A stretch of DNA of 64,000 nt from Proteus faecis (GCF_003144395.1 NZ_PENZ01000007.1:1-64000), one strand, 5' to 3'. Counted from the stretch's first letter, positions 19,826-30,606 are shown. Program-made: numbers and translations. Notes: a model not told the origin generated them from the letters alone.

Positions 19826-20686
19826 TTAATTATCCAGGCTATTAATTAATGCCTGTGAACTCAATACTAATGTCTTCGCACACTCATCGCGTTTCTTTAA
19901 TAACGCCATGAAAATAAGGTCAGTGATCGTGTTTTGTGCTGTACGTGAAGAGATTGAAGCGCTTCGCCACTCCCCCTCATCCGCAATTGTTTCTAATATA
20001 TAATCAGAAATTTGGCCCAATGGTGAATGTTTTTCTCCTGTAATAGCAATGATTTTAGCTCCCTGTTTTTTAGCCACAGAGGCCGCAACCAACATGTCTT
20101 TTCTTTTACCGCTATAAGAAATTACAATCTGTAAATCCTTTGGACTTAACATCTGAGCAACAGATATTTGTACATGATGATCTGTTTCAATCAGCGTTGT
20201 TATTCCTATTTTTTGCAATTTATAACTTAGATCTCTTGCAACTAATCCTGAACCACCAATACCAATAATTTGAACACGTTGTGCTTCATCAATAAGCTGA
20301 ACGACTTTTTCAAAATGAAGATAATTAATTTGACGAGTCGTATCACAAATTGAATTACTTTTCTCTTGAGCGAGTTTCTGAGCAATAACAACTAAACTAT
20401 CATCGGCATCTATTTGGTTATGTAATATATTAGAGTTTGTTCCTGGATTCGCATTTTTCCTGCCAAGATCTTCACTGATTGCAAGTTTCAAAGAAGGAAA
20501 ACCTTTAAACCCTATTTTTTGGCTAAATTTAACAATTGCCGATTGACTCACCCCCATAATTTGAGCAAGTTGTTGTGAGGAAAGAGTCACTGTTTTTTCC
20601 GGATTGTCTAAAATATAGTCTGCTATTTTGCGCTGATTTGTAGCCATACCTGGCTTTATCCAGGCAATTTTTGTTAATGTTGGCAT
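19826..20686 (-). CDS. MurR/RpiR family transcriptional regulator
   Basis: The protein has an N-terminal HTH of the RpiR type (about 1-75, with LAQIMGVSQSAIVKFSQKIG) and a C-terminal SIS phosphosugar-binding domain (about 115-265, with VQIIGIGGSG and VISYSGKRKDM). Such proteins control sugar-phosphate or amino-sugar catabolism. No sugar gene lies nearby, so the regulon is unknown. I choose the ATG at 20686 (MPTLTKIAWIKPG, 286 residues). A GTG at 20701 would add five residues, and neither start has a strong Shine-Dalgarno. It is a single gene on the minus strand in an AT-rich area. Confidence 0.88.
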   Translation of the reverse strand: MPTLTKIAWIKPGMATNQRKIADYILDNPEKTVTLSSQQLAQIMGVSQSAIVKFSQKIGFKGFPSLKLAISEDLGRKNANPGTNSNILHNQIDADDSLVVIAQKLAQEKSNSICDTTRQINYLHFEKVVQLIDEAQRVQIIGIGGSGLVARDLSYKLQKIGITTLIETDHHVQISVAQMLSPKDLQIVISYSGKRKDMLVAASVAKKQGAKIIAITGEKHSPLGQISDYILETIADEGEWRSASISSRTAQNTITDLIFMALLKKRDECAKTLVLSSQALINSLDN

Positions 20687-20701
20687 AATGACAATATCCA
20701 C

Positions 20702-21403
20702 TTCGAGTTCTATATAGTTATATCTGGAATAGTTCTTGGTACAGCGTTTACTACCTAAAAAAATTAAAATTTTAGAATAAAATCAATTAAAAATAGAAAA
20801 TGAACAATAATAAAGTATAGGGGAAATTACCTTATTATTGGAATACTTATTTTTATAATTGTTTTATAATTATCTTTTCAATCCAATCTATGTTTATCGC
20901 CCCGAGATTTTTATAATACTTAATTTATTTTTCTCTCTTTTTTTAATAATAATTTATTCTTTTAGGTCAATAGGACGATATAGGCTTATTCTATTTACAT
21001 TTAATTATTTATTATTTTTAAATATTTTCATTAAGTTAACAACCTTTCAAAAACATAAACGTAATATAATTTATTTTAAAAAGAAAACCATCAAAAAAGA
21101 ATAAATAATTCTCTATAAAATAGTTATTTTTACATTTAAATTATGTAAATAATAAAAAAATAAAAAATCAAGTAGCTAAATAATAGGATTAGCATCGCGA
21201 CTAAAAATTTAGTCATCTGTTTATATAAAGTCGTATTTTAACACGAATAATTGTGTCAGTGGGCGATCGTAGCTCTCTCTTTTTATAGCGGAATACTCTT
21301 TTTTTGATACATACCAAAAGATATCATTTCAACCAATCTTAAAAAAACATTATTTACAGCAAAAAAGTTTTATTAATTATTGATTTTAAACTATTTTATT
21401 AAT
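20702..21403. other. AT-rich intergenic region, no gene recognised
   Basis: About 700 bp of very AT-rich DNA between the RpiR-type gene and the LysE-type gene. An 81-codon frame at 20859-21104 encodes only a low-complexity Phe/Ile/Leu/Lys string and lacks a convincing ribosome site. I see no clear terminator, promoter or repeat. Confidence 0.6.
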
Positions 21404-22009
21404 TTACTCTATCCAGATCAAAGGTACACAGAGCGCCGTTAATAATCCCATTAAGATATTGAAAATAAACCATGTACGTCTGCTTTGTAAAAATAGGCTA
21501 ATCAATGTTCCGCCTAATATCCAAACAACACCCGCAACGAAATTAACAATAACCATAACAATACTAATAGTAATAATCGAACTAAAATAAGCATCGCCTG
21601 ATAAACTGAAGCTTCCTACAGCACCTAATCCCATCATCCACGCTTTTGGATTTAGAAATTGCAATAATCCACCCTGAAACCAACTTACTGCCTGTAAGGC
21701 TTTTGCTGGAATATCTAAACGCTGATAAGATGGTGCCGCGGTTTTCCAAGCAAGCCAAAGCAAATACGTACTCCCAACTATTTTCAATCCGATATGCAGA
21801 GCAGGATAAATTATCAATAAAGTGGCAACACCAAATGCAGAGCTCAATAAAACGCATTGCATACCTAACATAATGCCAGCCATTAGTTTTAACGAGCCTT
21901 TAAAGCCTACATTTGCCCCTGATGAGGTAAGCAGTAAGTTGTTTGGTCCGGGTGTTATCGCGGCAATAAACAGGAAAATAGTTAAGGAAGAAATAAGGCT
22001 AATTGTCAT
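21404..22009 (-). CDS. LysE/RhtB family amino-acid exporter
   Basis: This inner-membrane protein of 201 residues has about six hydrophobic helices and the family signature TPGPNN at residues 20-25, followed by a glycine-rich segment (GANVGFKGSLKLMAGIMLG). A conserved FLNPKAWMMG motif lies near 117-126. Family members export amino acids such as lysine, homoserine or threonine; the substrate is unknown. It stands alone on the minus strand, divergent from yheT, at the right edge of the insertion between yheS and yheT. Confidence 0.88.
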   Translation of the reverse strand: MTISLISSLTIFLFIAAITPGPNNLLLTSSGANVGFKGSLKLMAGIMLGMQCVLLSSAFGVATLLIIYPALHIGLKIVGSTYLLWLAWKTAAPSYQRLDIPAKALQAVSWFQGGLLQFLNPKAWMMGLGAVGSFSLSGDAYFSSIITISIVMVIVNFVAGVVWILGGTLISLFLQSRRTWFIFNILMGLLTALCVPLIWIE

Positions 22010-22108
22010 GATAAAGACTCAAAAATGTGACAGGCGTTTTATTTTCACCGAAAATAGCAGTATGTTATTTAGCAAACAAGTGTTAATTCATTTTGATAGA
22101 CGGAAAAT

Positions 22109-23089
22109 ATGTCTCAATACTTTAATCCAATGCGTTGGGCTAAAAATCCACACTTACAGACGCTCTTACCAAGAATTGTACGTAGAACGCCACAATTGAC
22201 GCCACACTGGCAACGACTCAATCTTCCAGACAACGATTTTGTTGATTTAGCGTGGAGTGAAGATCCGACAACGGCACTCAATAAACCGCGCTTAGTCATC
22301 TTTCATGGCTTAGAAGGTGGATTTAGCAGCCCTTATGCTCACGGCATGTTAACCGCAGCAAAAGAGAGAGGCTGGCTAGGTGTTGTGATGCACTTTAGAG
22401 GATGTAGTGGTGAACCCAATAGACAAAACCGTATTTATCACTCAGGTGAAACGGAAGATGCTCGCTACTTCTTAAATTGGTTGAAAAAGGAATTGGGTGA
22501 GCAACCTACAGCTGCGGTTGGCTATTCTCTTGGTGGAAATATGCTTGCCTATTATCTAGCGGAAAGTGGTGAAAATGCGGTTGTAGATGCGGCCGTTATT
22601 GTCTCTGCACCATTAATGCTAGAACCATGCTCAACAAAAATTGAACATGGCTTTTCTCGTTTTTATCAATGGTATCTGTTAAAAGAACTCAAAAATAACG
22701 CAACACGAAAACTTATTCGTTATCCAGAGTCCTTACCGATCAGCTTATTGACGATAAAATCCATCAAAAAACTACGCCAATTTGATGATCTTATTACCTC
22801 TAAAATTCATGGCTTTAAAGATGCGTTAGATTATTATCGCCAATGCAGTGCATTACCTTTATTAAACAAAATAAAGAAAGCCACGCTTATCATTCATGCT
22901 AAAGATGATCCATTTATGTCTGCAGATGTGATCCCTGATGTCAGAACACTCCCCAATAATATTGAATATCAACTTACAGAATTTGGTGGACATGTGGGAT
23001 TTGTTGGTGGAAAACTATCAAAACCAGTGATGTGGCTTGAAAGCCGAATACCTGACTGGTTATCCGCTTATTTGGAGAAAACCCAATGA
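22109..23089 (+). CDS. yheT: YheT family alpha/beta hydrolase
   Basis: This 326-residue protein is a predicted hydrolase or esterase of the YheT/ABHD1 family. It has HGLEGG near residue 70 as oxyanion-hole motif, the nucleophile elbow GYSLGGN near 141-147, an acid in AKDDPF near 269, and the histidine in FGGHVGF near 297. The substrate is not established. It overlaps yheU by 4 bp (ATGA) and is followed by prkB, the conserved enterobacterial order; the usual upstream neighbour yheS is 8.4 kb away here. Confidence 0.93.
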   Translation: MSQYFNPMRWAKNPHLQTLLPRIVRRTPQLTPHWQRLNLPDNDFVDLAWSEDPTTALNKPRLVIFHGLEGGFSSPYAHGMLTAAKERGWLGVVMHFRGCSGEPNRQNRIYHSGETEDARYFLNWLKKELGEQPTAAVGYSLGGNMLAYYLAESGENAVVDAAVIVSAPLMLEPCSTKIEHGFSRFYQWYLLKELKNNATRKLIRYPESLPISLLTIKSIKKLRQFDDLITSKIHGFKDALDYYRQCSALPLLNKIKKATLIIHAKDDPFMSADVIPDVRTLPNNIEYQLTEFGGHVGFVGGKLSKPVMWLESRIPDWLSAYLEKTQ

Positions 23090-23307
23090 TAATTCCTTGG
23101 AATGAGCTTTCCACAGAGACACTTGATAATCTTATTGAAAGTTTTGTTTTACGAGAAGGCACTGATTATGGTATCCAAGAGAAAACGCTTGAACAAAAAG
23201 TCGCCGACGTAAAAAAACAACTTAAATCTGGTGAGGCCGTGTTGGTTTGGTCTGAACTTCATGAGAGCGTTAATATTATGCCTGCATCGCAGTTTCGCTC
23301 TGATTAG
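23086..23307 (+). CDS. yheU: YheU family protein
   Basis: A small conserved cytoplasmic protein of 73 residues. The start MIIPWNEL and the REGTDYG motif near residue 24 identify the UPF0270/YheU family. Its function is unknown. It overlaps the end of yheT by 4 bp, implying translational coupling, and precedes prkB by 65 bp. Confidence 0.93.
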   Translation: MIIPWNELSTETLDNLIESFVLREGTDYGIQEKTLEQKVADVKKQLKSGEAVLVWSELHESVNIMPASQFRSD

Positions 23308-23372
23308 TTATTCAAAGCAAGCGATGCATCGCCATCAATAAGGGCCAACCTTATTTAGCAAAAGGATAACCT

Positions 23373-24242
23373 ATGTCAATCAAGCATCCTATCATCGCAG
23401 TGACTGGCTCAAGTGGTGCAGGAACTACCACAACAAGCCAAGCTTTTCGTAAAATATTCCAACAACTCAATGCAAATGCCGCATTGATTGATGGCGATAG
23501 TTTCCATCGCTATACCCGTCCCGAAATGGATATGGCGATAAGAAAAGCCAGAGAACAAGGTAGACATATCAGTTATTTTGGCCCTGAAGCAAATGATTTT
23601 AGCTTACTGAGCAAAACATTAAGTCAATATAGTGATACTGGGCAAGGTCAATCTCGCAAATATCTACACTCTTATGATGAAGCAACACCTTACAATCAAT
23701 TACCAGGAACATTTACCCCTTGGGAACCCTTAGCCGATAATACTGATGTTCTCTTTTATGAAGGATTACATGGTGGCGTTGTTACCAACGAGCATAATGT
23801 AGCTCAACATGTTGATTTATTGGTCGGTGTTGTTCCTATCGTAAACCTAGAGTGGATACAAAAGCTTATTCGAGACACCACAGAAAGAGGACACTCGCAA
23901 GAGGCAGTAAGAGACTCAGTTGTACGCTCAATGGATGATTATATTAGCTACATTATTCCTCAATTCTCACGCACTCACATTAATTTCCAGCGAGTCCCAA
24001 CTGTTGATACTTCGAATCCTTTTTCTGCTAAAGCAATTCCCACTCTGGATGAAAGCTTTATTGTTATTCGTTTTCGAGGCTTAACCGATATTGATTTTCC
24101 CTATTTACTTGCAATGCTACATGGCTCATTTATGTCGACAATAAACACGATTGTTGTACCAGGAGGGAAATTAGGATTAGCGATGGAATTAATTATGGCG
24201 CCATTAGTCAAAAAATTATTAAATGGCGAAAAGATAAGTTAA
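23373..24242 (+). CDS. prkB: Phosphoribulokinase-like protein PrkB
   Basis: This 289-residue P-loop kinase belongs to the phosphoribulokinase/uridine kinase family. The nucleotide loop reads GSSGAGTTTTS near 11-21, with Thr where many kinases have Lys, which is normal for this family. The substrate-side motif DGDSFHRYTR is near 40-49. No Calvin cycle operates in enterobacteria, so the physiological reaction is unknown. It ends the yheT-yheU-prkB operon and has a Shine-Dalgarno (AAGGAT). A hairpin terminator shared with yhfA follows. Confidence 0.93.
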   Translation: MSIKHPIIAVTGSSGAGTTTTSQAFRKIFQQLNANAALIDGDSFHRYTRPEMDMAIRKAREQGRHISYFGPEANDFSLLSKTLSQYSDTGQGQSRKYLHSYDEATPYNQLPGTFTPWEPLADNTDVLFYEGLHGGVVTNEHNVAQHVDLLVGVVPIVNLEWIQKLIRDTTERGHSQEAVRDSVVRSMDDYISYIIPQFSRTHINFQRVPTVDTSNPFSAKAIPTLDESFIVIRFRGLTDIDFPYLLAMLHGSFMSTINTIVVPGGKLGLAMELIMAPLVKKLLNGEKIS

Positions 24243-24264
24243 CCAAAATAAAAATTATCTCTAT

Positions 24265-24301
24265 AAAAATAATATCCCATTAATTAAGGGATATTATTTT
24301 T
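24265..24301. terminator. Shared terminator of prkB and yhfA
   Basis: A 14-bp perfect stem, AAAAATAATATCCC (24265-24278) and GGGATATTATTTTT (24288-24301), lies between convergent genes with A and T runs inside the stem ends, suited to both directions. Confidence 0.8.
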
Positions 24302-24331
24302 CAAATTAAACTTTATTTTAAAATATCAAAA

Positions 24332-24739
24332 TTAGTCAGCATTTTTTATTTCAAATGAATGCGTAATATTGGCTGCTTTTCCTAGCATTAAAGAAACAGA
24401 ACAATATTTTTCTGCCGATAATTGAACCGCTCGTTCTACAATTTTATCCGTTAACTCTTTACCTGAAACAATAAAATGTAAATTGATATCAGTAAATAAA
24501 CGAGGAGCTTCTTCACGTCGTTCTGATGTTAATTTTACTTCACAATCAGTCACTTGGTGACGACCTTTTCGTAAAATGCTTACAACATCAATAGCGCTAC
24601 ACCCACCCGCAGCAATTAAAACCATTTCCATTGGGCTTGGGGCTTTATCTCCTGAATTCCCATCCATCATAATTTGATGGCCAGATGAAGATTCACCGAC
24701 AAAAGATAAATCTTCAACCCACTTAACTCTCGCTTCCAT
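24332..24739 (-). CDS. yhfA: OsmC family protein YhfA
   Basis: This 135-residue protein of the OsmC/Ohr fold has the two family cysteines, in AAGGCSAIDV near residue 48 and EKYCSVSLM near 113. In Ohr/OsmC these form the peroxidatic pair that reduces organic hydroperoxides with thiols. The YhfA branch has no proven substrate that I know. A TAGGGGA Shine-Dalgarno lies before the ATG. It is convergent with prkB and divergent from crp, as in E. coli. Confidence 0.92.
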   Translation of the reverse strand: MEARVKWVEDLSFVGESSSGHQIMMDGNSGDKAPSPMEMVLIAAGGCSAIDVVSILRKGRHQVTDCEVKLTSERREEAPRLFTDINLHFIVSGKELTDKIVERAVQLSAEKYCSVSLMLGKAANITHSFEIKNAD

Positions 24740-25051
24740 TTATTTTCCCCTAAAGATGACAGAAACTAAAAGAGTACATTCTCATAATTCAACTAGCAAT
24801 TAGCAAATAGGTTTATTATGCTGACTGCGTAAAACGAGACTTAATGCACTAATTGTGTTAAAAACAATATCTGCTTGATGATAGTGGTTAAGATCAATGC
24901 ATTATTTTCTCATTTATTATAATCTATTCCATATTAACTTACCGTGTTCTCAGGAAGTTAATAGGTAAAGATAGGATTTTTAAGCACGCTGTCTCAAAAG
25001 GGAACCTATCCGTTTTGAAAGGCTGCATTTAACGTACAGAGGATAACGCGA
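24740..25051. promoter_or_regulatory. Divergent yhfA/crp upstream region
   Basis: This 312-bp gap must hold promoters for both genes. The only element I can point to is the crp ribosome site AGAGGATAAC just before the ATG, which resembles that of E. coli crp. I looked for the autoregulatory CRP sites known upstream of E. coli crp and saw no site matching TGTGA-N6-TCACA. Confidence 0.5.
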
Positions 25052-25684
25052 ATGGTTCTCGGCAAGCCGCAAACAGACCCGACTCTTGAATGGTTTTTGT
25101 CACACTGCCATATTCACAAATATCCATCCAAGAGCACGCTGATCCACCAAGGTGAGAAAGCGGAAACACTTTATTATATTGTTAAAGGTTCCGTGGCTGT
25201 TCTTATTAAAGATGAAGAAGGAAAAGAGATGATCCTCTCCTACCTAAATCAGGGGGATTTCATCGGTGAACTTGGATTATTTGAAGAAGATCAAGAACGT
25301 AGTGCATGGGTTAGAGCAAAAACAGCCTGTGAAGTAGCAGAAATTTCCTATAAAAAATTCCGCCAATTAATTCAGGTTAACCCTGATATTCTGATGCGCC
25401 TTTCTGCTCAAATGGCGAACAGATTACAAACGACATCAGAAAAAGTAGGTAATCTTGCTTTCCTTGATGTAACAGGTCGTATTGCACAAACCTTATTAAA
25501 CTTAGCAAAACAACCCGATGCAATGACGCATCCTGATGGCATGCAAATTAAAATTACACGTCAGGAAATTGGTCAAATCGTTGGTTGTTCACGCGAAACT
25601 GTAGGCCGTATTCTGAAAATGTTGGAAGATCAAAACTTGATCTCCGCACACGGTAAAACTATCGTTGTTTACGGGACTCGCTAA
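25052..25684 (+). CDS. crp: cAMP receptor protein
   Basis: CRP is the global cAMP-dependent activator and repressor of catabolic genes. The 210-residue product is nearly identical to the E. coli protein. The cAMP pocket [20 protein letters not shown] (about 72-91) keeps the Glu, Arg and Ser contacts. The HTH near the C-terminus contains the recognition segment [13 protein letters not shown]. Start and Shine-Dalgarno (AGAGGATAAC) resemble E. coli. The neighbouring yhfK of E. coli is absent; argD follows convergently. Confidence 0.99.
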   Translation: MVLGKPQTDPTLEWFLSHCHIHKYPSKSTLIHQGEKAETLYYIVKGSVAVLIKDEEGKEMILSYLNQGDFIGELGLFEEDQERSAWVRAKTACEVAEISYKKFRQLIQVNPDILMRLSAQMANRLQTTSEKVGNLAFLDVTGRIAQTLLNLAKQPDAMTHPDGMQIKITRQEIGQIVGCSRETVGRILKMLEDQNLISAHGKTIVVYGTR

Positions 25685-25703
25685 GTTTCCCTCTCGAACA
25701 AAC

Positions 25704-25725
25704 AATAGCCCATAAAAGGGCTATT
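25704..25725. terminator. Hairpin after crp
   Basis: AATAGCCC pairs with GGGCTATT 20 bp after the crp stop. The following sequence GATATACTTTTG has only a weak T-run; a second, stronger terminator lies just downstream. Confidence 0.65.
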
Positions 25726-25743
25726 GATATACTTTTGTATAAG

Positions 25744-25768
25744 CCCCATCTTCGTTGATGGGGTTTTT
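25744..25768. terminator. Terminator between crp and argD
   Basis: CCCCATC (25744-25750) pairs with GATGGGG (25757-25763), followed by TTTTT on the plus strand. It ends crp transcription; on the minus strand it may also serve argD. Confidence 0.85.
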
Positions 25769-25776
25769 CGTTGATA

Positions 25777-27006
<1,230 letters not shown>

Positions 27007-27020
27007 TTATTCACATTCAA

Positions 27021-27059
27021 TATGAAAATATAATCACTAAATATGAATAAAAAATCAAA
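27021..27059 (-). promoter_or_regulatory. Double ArgR operator upstream of argD
   Basis: Two ARG-box-like 18-mers, at 27021-27038 (core TGAAA ATAT AATCA) and 27042-27059 (core TGAAT AAAA AATCA), are separated by exactly 3 bp. The consensus half-sites are TGAAT and ATTCA around four A/T bases, and paired boxes 3 bp apart are the known ArgR arrangement. They lie 30-68 bp upstream of argD, so arginine repression is expected. Confidence 0.7.
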
Positions 27060-27108
27060 TGTGGTTTTGTATAAAAAGACGTTATTTCACTATTTAAATG
27101 CTATCCAT

Positions 27109-27684
27109 TTAATATTTAAGGAAATTATTTAATAGCTCATGCCCTTGTTCACTTAAAATACTTTCCGGGTGAAATTGAACCCCTTCAATTGGTAGAGTAC
27201 GATGGCGAATTCCCATAATTTCATCAACATTTCCATCATGTTGGCTCCATGCCGTCACTTCAAAAGGTACAGGCAATGTTGTCGCATCAATCACTAAAGA
27301 GTGGTAACGCGTCACACTTAACGGTCGATTAAGCCCTTTAAAAACACCTTGTTGATTATGATGTATTAATGAATTTTTACCATGCATCACTTCTCGCGCT
27401 CTAACAACCGACGCACCAAAAGCTTGCCCTATTGCTTGATGTCCAAGACAAACACCAAGAATAGGAATTTCACCGGCAAACCGCTGTATAGCCTCAAGAG
27501 AGATCCCAGCTTCATCAGGAGTACAAGGTCCTGGCGAGATCACAAGATGTGCTGGCATCATCTTTTCTATCTCTTTAAGTCCGATCTCATCGTTACGCTT
27601 AACAACAACCTCAGCACCCAATTCACAGAAATACTGATAGAGGTTGTAAGTAAACGAATCGTAATTATCAATAAGTAACAGCAT
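27109..27684 (-). CDS. pabA: Aminodeoxychorismate synthase glutaminase component
   Basis: PabA releases ammonia from glutamine for PabB, which makes 4-amino-4-deoxychorismate for folate. The 191-residue class I glutamine amidotransferase has the nucleophile Cys79 in LGVCLGHQ and the His/Glu pair in QFHPES near 172. It resembles the TrpG glutaminase domain, but the locus after argD and the length fit PabA. The fic and yhfG genes that precede it in E. coli are absent; 373 bp separate it from ppiA. Confidence 0.93.
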   Translation of the reverse strand: MLLLIDNYDSFTYNLYQYFCELGAEVVVKRNDEIGLKEIEKMMPAHLVISPGPCTPDEAGISLEAIQRFAGEIPILGVCLGHQAIGQAFGASVVRAREVMHGKNSLIHHNQQGVFKGLNRPLSVTRYHSLVIDATTLPVPFEVTAWSQHDGNVDEIMGIRHRTLPIEGVQFHPESILSEQGHELLNNFLKY

Positions 27685-27978
27685 ATTAGCCTATCCGACT
27701 GATTTTCTTATCATTATCTATTTTATTACTATTTTAAAGCGAGTGTAGATTTGCCAAAATAGCTCGTTGTTTAACCGACTTGGGTACAACAAAGCCGATT
27801 ATCATAGCACAGGTATAAAATATGAATAGTAAGCAAGAAAACCTGCTGGTTTATTGCGCAATAACAAGAATGACGATAATTGATGATGAATAGAGTGATT
27901 AATAGTGTAATGAATACTTATTGCAGGAGATCACACGAAAAAAAGAAGGATAAAAATATTTTTTTCGTACTAAAACCC

Positions 27979-28002
27979 CCGGAATGAAAACATTCATTCC
28001 GG
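27979..28002. terminator. Terminator of ppiA
   Basis: A perfect 10-bp stem, CCGGAATGAA (27979-27988) and TTCATTCCGG (27993-28002), with an AACA loop. On the minus strand GGGGTTTTAG follows, so it most likely ends ppiA. The rest of the pabA/ppiA gap (27685-27978) shows only AT-rich DNA that must include the pabA promoter. Confidence 0.8.
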
Positions 28003-28057
28003 TTTATATGCTTTCTATCTTATTAGAATAAGTAAATATCCTATCCTAATAATGCGT

Positions 28058-28627
28058 TTATTGTTTTACAACTTCCGCAGATAAAATAGTGACCGTTTTT
28101 ACTGGCACATTTTGGTAAGGTCCAATATTCCGAGTCGGTGTTTGTGAAATTTTATCAACTACATCCATTCCTTTCACAACTTTACCAAAAACAGCATAGC
28201 CAAAATCACGTTGACCGTGATCTAAAAATGCATTATCAGCCACATTAATAAAGAACTGGCTGGTTGCGCTGTCTTTATCTGACGTGCGCGCCATGGCAAT
28301 AGAACCTTTTACATTACGTAATCCATTGTCGGCTTCATTTTTAATTGGCGCTCTGGTTTGTTTTTGCTGTAAATCAGCAGTAAAACCACCACCTTGAACC
28401 ATAAAACCAGGAATAACGCGATGAAAAGTAGTGCCGTTATAGTACCCATCTTCAACATACTGAATAAAATTTTTCGTTGTAATTGGCGCTTTTTTATTAT
28501 CCAGTGATATTTCAATATTACCTTCAGAGGTGACTAATTTAACGAAGGTTTCTCCCGTTGCCATTGCAAAAGTCGCTGTTGTTAAAGTGCAAGCGGTAAC
28601 GAAGGTGACAAGAAAACGTTTTAACAT
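28058..28627 (-). CDS. ppiA: Periplasmic peptidyl-prolyl cis-trans isomerase A (cyclophilin)
   Basis: PpiA is a periplasmic cyclophilin that isomerises proline bonds in envelope proteins. The 189-residue precursor has a signal peptide (about 1-24, ending AMATG). The cyclophilin core contains [13 protein letters not shown] near 74-86 with the catalytic arginine, and [14 protein letters not shown] near 120-133. It is the last gene of the block that matches the E. coli tufA-ppiA region. Confidence 0.94.
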   Translation of the reverse strand: MLKRFLVTFVTACTLTTATFAMATGETFVKLVTSEGNIEISLDNKKAPITTKNFIQYVEDGYYNGTTFHRVIPGFMVQGGGFTADLQQKQTRAPIKNEADNGLRNVKGSIAMARTSDKDSATSQFFINVADNAFLDHGQRDFGYAVFGKVVKGMDVVDKISQTPTRNIGPYQNVPVKTVTILSAEVVKQ

Positions 28628-28897
28628 GCAGGGATCCTTTACTTTAATAGTCTACAACTTACTTAATATGCAGCGATTCTAATTCGCTGAGGTAAATAGT
28701 GCCAATCATTTACCTTTATTTACGCTCAATAAGTCTAATTACGTTATAACAGAGTAAATTTTAATTTTTAATCGCTGTTATAAGTCATTAAATTGCGCCA
28801 AAATAGAGCAAATAAATATTTTAGATATTCATTTTCATGCAAAATTGAAATGAGTATGCATGAAAAGCCGCATTATTTCAGAGAGGTTTATACCATA

Positions 28898-29530
28898 ATG
28901 ACCCAATTTAATTACCAAAAAGCACATTTCATCATCAGTGCACCTGATATCCGTCATTTACCGCCAGATTCAGGAATTGAAATTGCCTTTGCGGGTCGCT
29001 CTAATGCCGGTAAATCCAGTGCTTTAAATGCGTTAACCCAACAAAACGGATTAGCCAGAACCAGTAAAACCCCAGGCCGTACTCAATTAATCAACCTTTT
29101 TCAAATTGAAGAAGGTTTACGCTTAGTCGATTTACCAGGCTATGGCTATGCCCAAGTTCCTGAGGAAATGAAGCGTAAATGGCAACGCTCTTTAGGTGAA
29201 TACCTACAAAAAAGAGAGTGCTTAAAAGGTGTAGTTATTTTAATGGATATTCGTCATCCATTAAAAGATCTCGATATGCAAATGATTGACTGGGCTGTAG
29301 GCTCAGAGCTACCTACTCTCGTTTTACTGACTAAAGCAGATAAACTAGCATCAGGCGCGCGTAAAAAGCAGCTCATGAGCGTACGTGAAGAACTAGCAAA
29401 TAAAGTAGGTGATATCCGCGTAGAATATTTTTCATCATTGAAAAAAATTGGCATTGATAAACTACGTAACACGCTTAATGAATGGTTTTCAGGCTCAGAA
29501 GAGCAACCTATAAATGATGATAACGCCTAA
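28898..29530 (+). CDS. engB: Ribosome biogenesis GTPase EngB (YihA/YsxC)
   Basis: EngB is an essential GTPase needed for late 50S assembly and division. I start at the ATG at 28898 ([14 protein letters not shown]), giving 210 residues as in E. coli; the frame extends 35 codons upstream without similarity, and AGAGAGG lies before this ATG. G1 is GRSNAGKS at 33-40, G3 DLPGYGYA near 79-86, and G4 TKAD near 145-148. It is followed by the Spot 42 gene on the other strand, as in E. coli. Confidence 0.96.
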   Translation: MTQFNYQKAHFIISAPDIRHLPPDSGIEIAFAGRSNAGKSSALNALTQQNGLARTSKTPGRTQLINLFQIEEGLRLVDLPGYGYAQVPEEMKRKWQRSLGEYLQKRECLKGVVILMDIRHPLKDLDMQMIDWAVGSELPTLVLLTKADKLASGARKKQLMSVREELANKVGDIRVEYFSSLKKIGIDKLRNTLNEWFSGSEEQPINDDNA

Positions 29531-29634
29531 TTATCTTCTTTTTCTCAACGATAGCGCTCTGATCTTCTTTTGATAAAAGGGAAATCACTTTTCCCTTTCA
29601 CTTCTCGCACAAACCATATCAGTGAATTTTAGAT

Positions 29635-29746
29635 AAAAAAATGCCCCAGTCGAAATAAAGTCGACTGGGGCAGCTAATATTCAGCTAAATCCGATTACGT
29701 GAAGTAAAAGGTCTGAAAGATAGAACATCTTACCTCTGTACCCTAC
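29635..29746 (-). ncRNA. spf: Spot 42 small regulatory RNA
   Basis: The minus strand from 29746 begins GTAGGGTACAGAGGTAAGAT and continues nearly identically to E. coli Spot 42, including CTTTCAGACC and CACGTAATCGGATTT. It ends in the terminator hairpin TGCCCCAGTCG / CGACTGGGGCA and a T-run (29640-29635). Spot 42 is an Hfq-dependent RNA, repressed by cAMP-CRP in E. coli, that reinforces catabolite repression. The locus between engB and polA is the E. coli one, except that a deformylase gene now lies between it and polA. Confidence 0.96.
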
Positions 29747-30014
29747 GAGAGATAATGTACTCTATTTTATTGGTTAATAAAAGCCCTTTTGTAATTTTTT
29801 TTCACATGCAGACACGATTCAGCTATGTATTTATGTATTCAAATCATAAATAAATGTAGTTTAATTACATAATTATGAGACTTTAATCACTCGCATGAAT
29901 ATGATTAAAAATAGAACAAATCACACAAAAGGTGCGGTTTCTCCTTAATGATTTTGTGATACGCTTATCGCGAGACCGTAGTAAATATGTAATTAGCGAT
30001 AAAATGAGGTATCC

Positions 30015-30533
30015 ATGGCTGTATTACCGCTCCTGCGTTTTCCAGATGAGCGTCTGCGCAGAGTCGCAGTACCAGTGGAAAAAGTAGATGACGAAATACG
30101 CACATTAATCGATAACATGATTGAAACCATGTATGCAGAACGAGGTATTGGCTTAGCAGCACCTCAGGTTAATGTATCTAAACGCATTGTTGTAATTGAT
30201 GTTTCTGAAAACCGAGATCAACCGATTGCACTTATCAATCCTGAAATTATCAGCACTGAAGATGAAGTGATGGATATGATGGATGGGTGTCTATCTATTC
30301 CAGATTCTTTTGCGCCAACACAGCGTTACCGTTTCTTAAAGGTTAAGGCATTGGATAGAAATGGTGATGTAATTGAACTAGAAGCCTCTGATTTGTTTGC
30401 AGGCTGCATTCAACATGAGTTAGACCATCTTGATGGTAAACTCTTTATTGACCATTTATCTCCGTTAAAACGTCAACGTATTGAGAAAAAACAGAAGAAA
30501 TTGAGCAAACTGCTAGACTCACAAGTTGCTTAA
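30015..30533 (+). CDS. def: Peptide deformylase, probable second copy
   Basis: The enzyme removes formyl groups from nascent N-terminal methionine. The 172-residue product has all three metal-site motifs: GIGLAAPQ (44-51), DGCLS (90-94, with metal ligand Cys92), and QHELDH (133-138, with HExxH). E. coli Def has EGCLS, so the first residue of motif II is Asp here. The usual def gene sits with fmt elsewhere in enterobacteria, so this copy between spf and polA is probably a paralogue; that cannot be proved from the window. It is transcribed alone. Confidence 0.92.
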   Translation: MAVLPLLRFPDERLRRVAVPVEKVDDEIRTLIDNMIETMYAERGIGLAAPQVNVSKRIVVIDVSENRDQPIALINPEIISTEDEVMDMMDGCLSIPDSFAPTQRYRFLKVKALDRNGDVIELEASDLFAGCIQHELDHLDGKLFIDHLSPLKRQRIEKKQKKLSKLLDSQVA

Positions 30534-30576
30534 TTATTCACTTATCTCTTTTTCACATTTTGATAAGTTTTGACAT

Positions 30577-30606
30577 AAAAAAGCTCGGTATTAACCGAGC
30601 TTTTTC
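30577..30606. terminator. Shared terminator of the deformylase gene and polA
   Basis: GCTCGGT (30583-30589) pairs with ACCGAGC (30594-30600), flanked by AAAAAA and TTTTTC. Symmetric and between convergent genes. Confidence 0.88.

Noticed and set aside
20859-21104. 81-codon AT-rich frame
   Set aside because: Low-complexity Phe/Ile/Leu/Lys string in very AT-rich DNA, no convincing Shine-Dalgarno.
29789-29806. CRP-like site upstream of spf
   Set aside because: TGTGA and TTACA are 7 bp apart around an A-run, so the spacing is wrong. CRP control of Spot 42 is expected from E. coli, but this site does not prove it.
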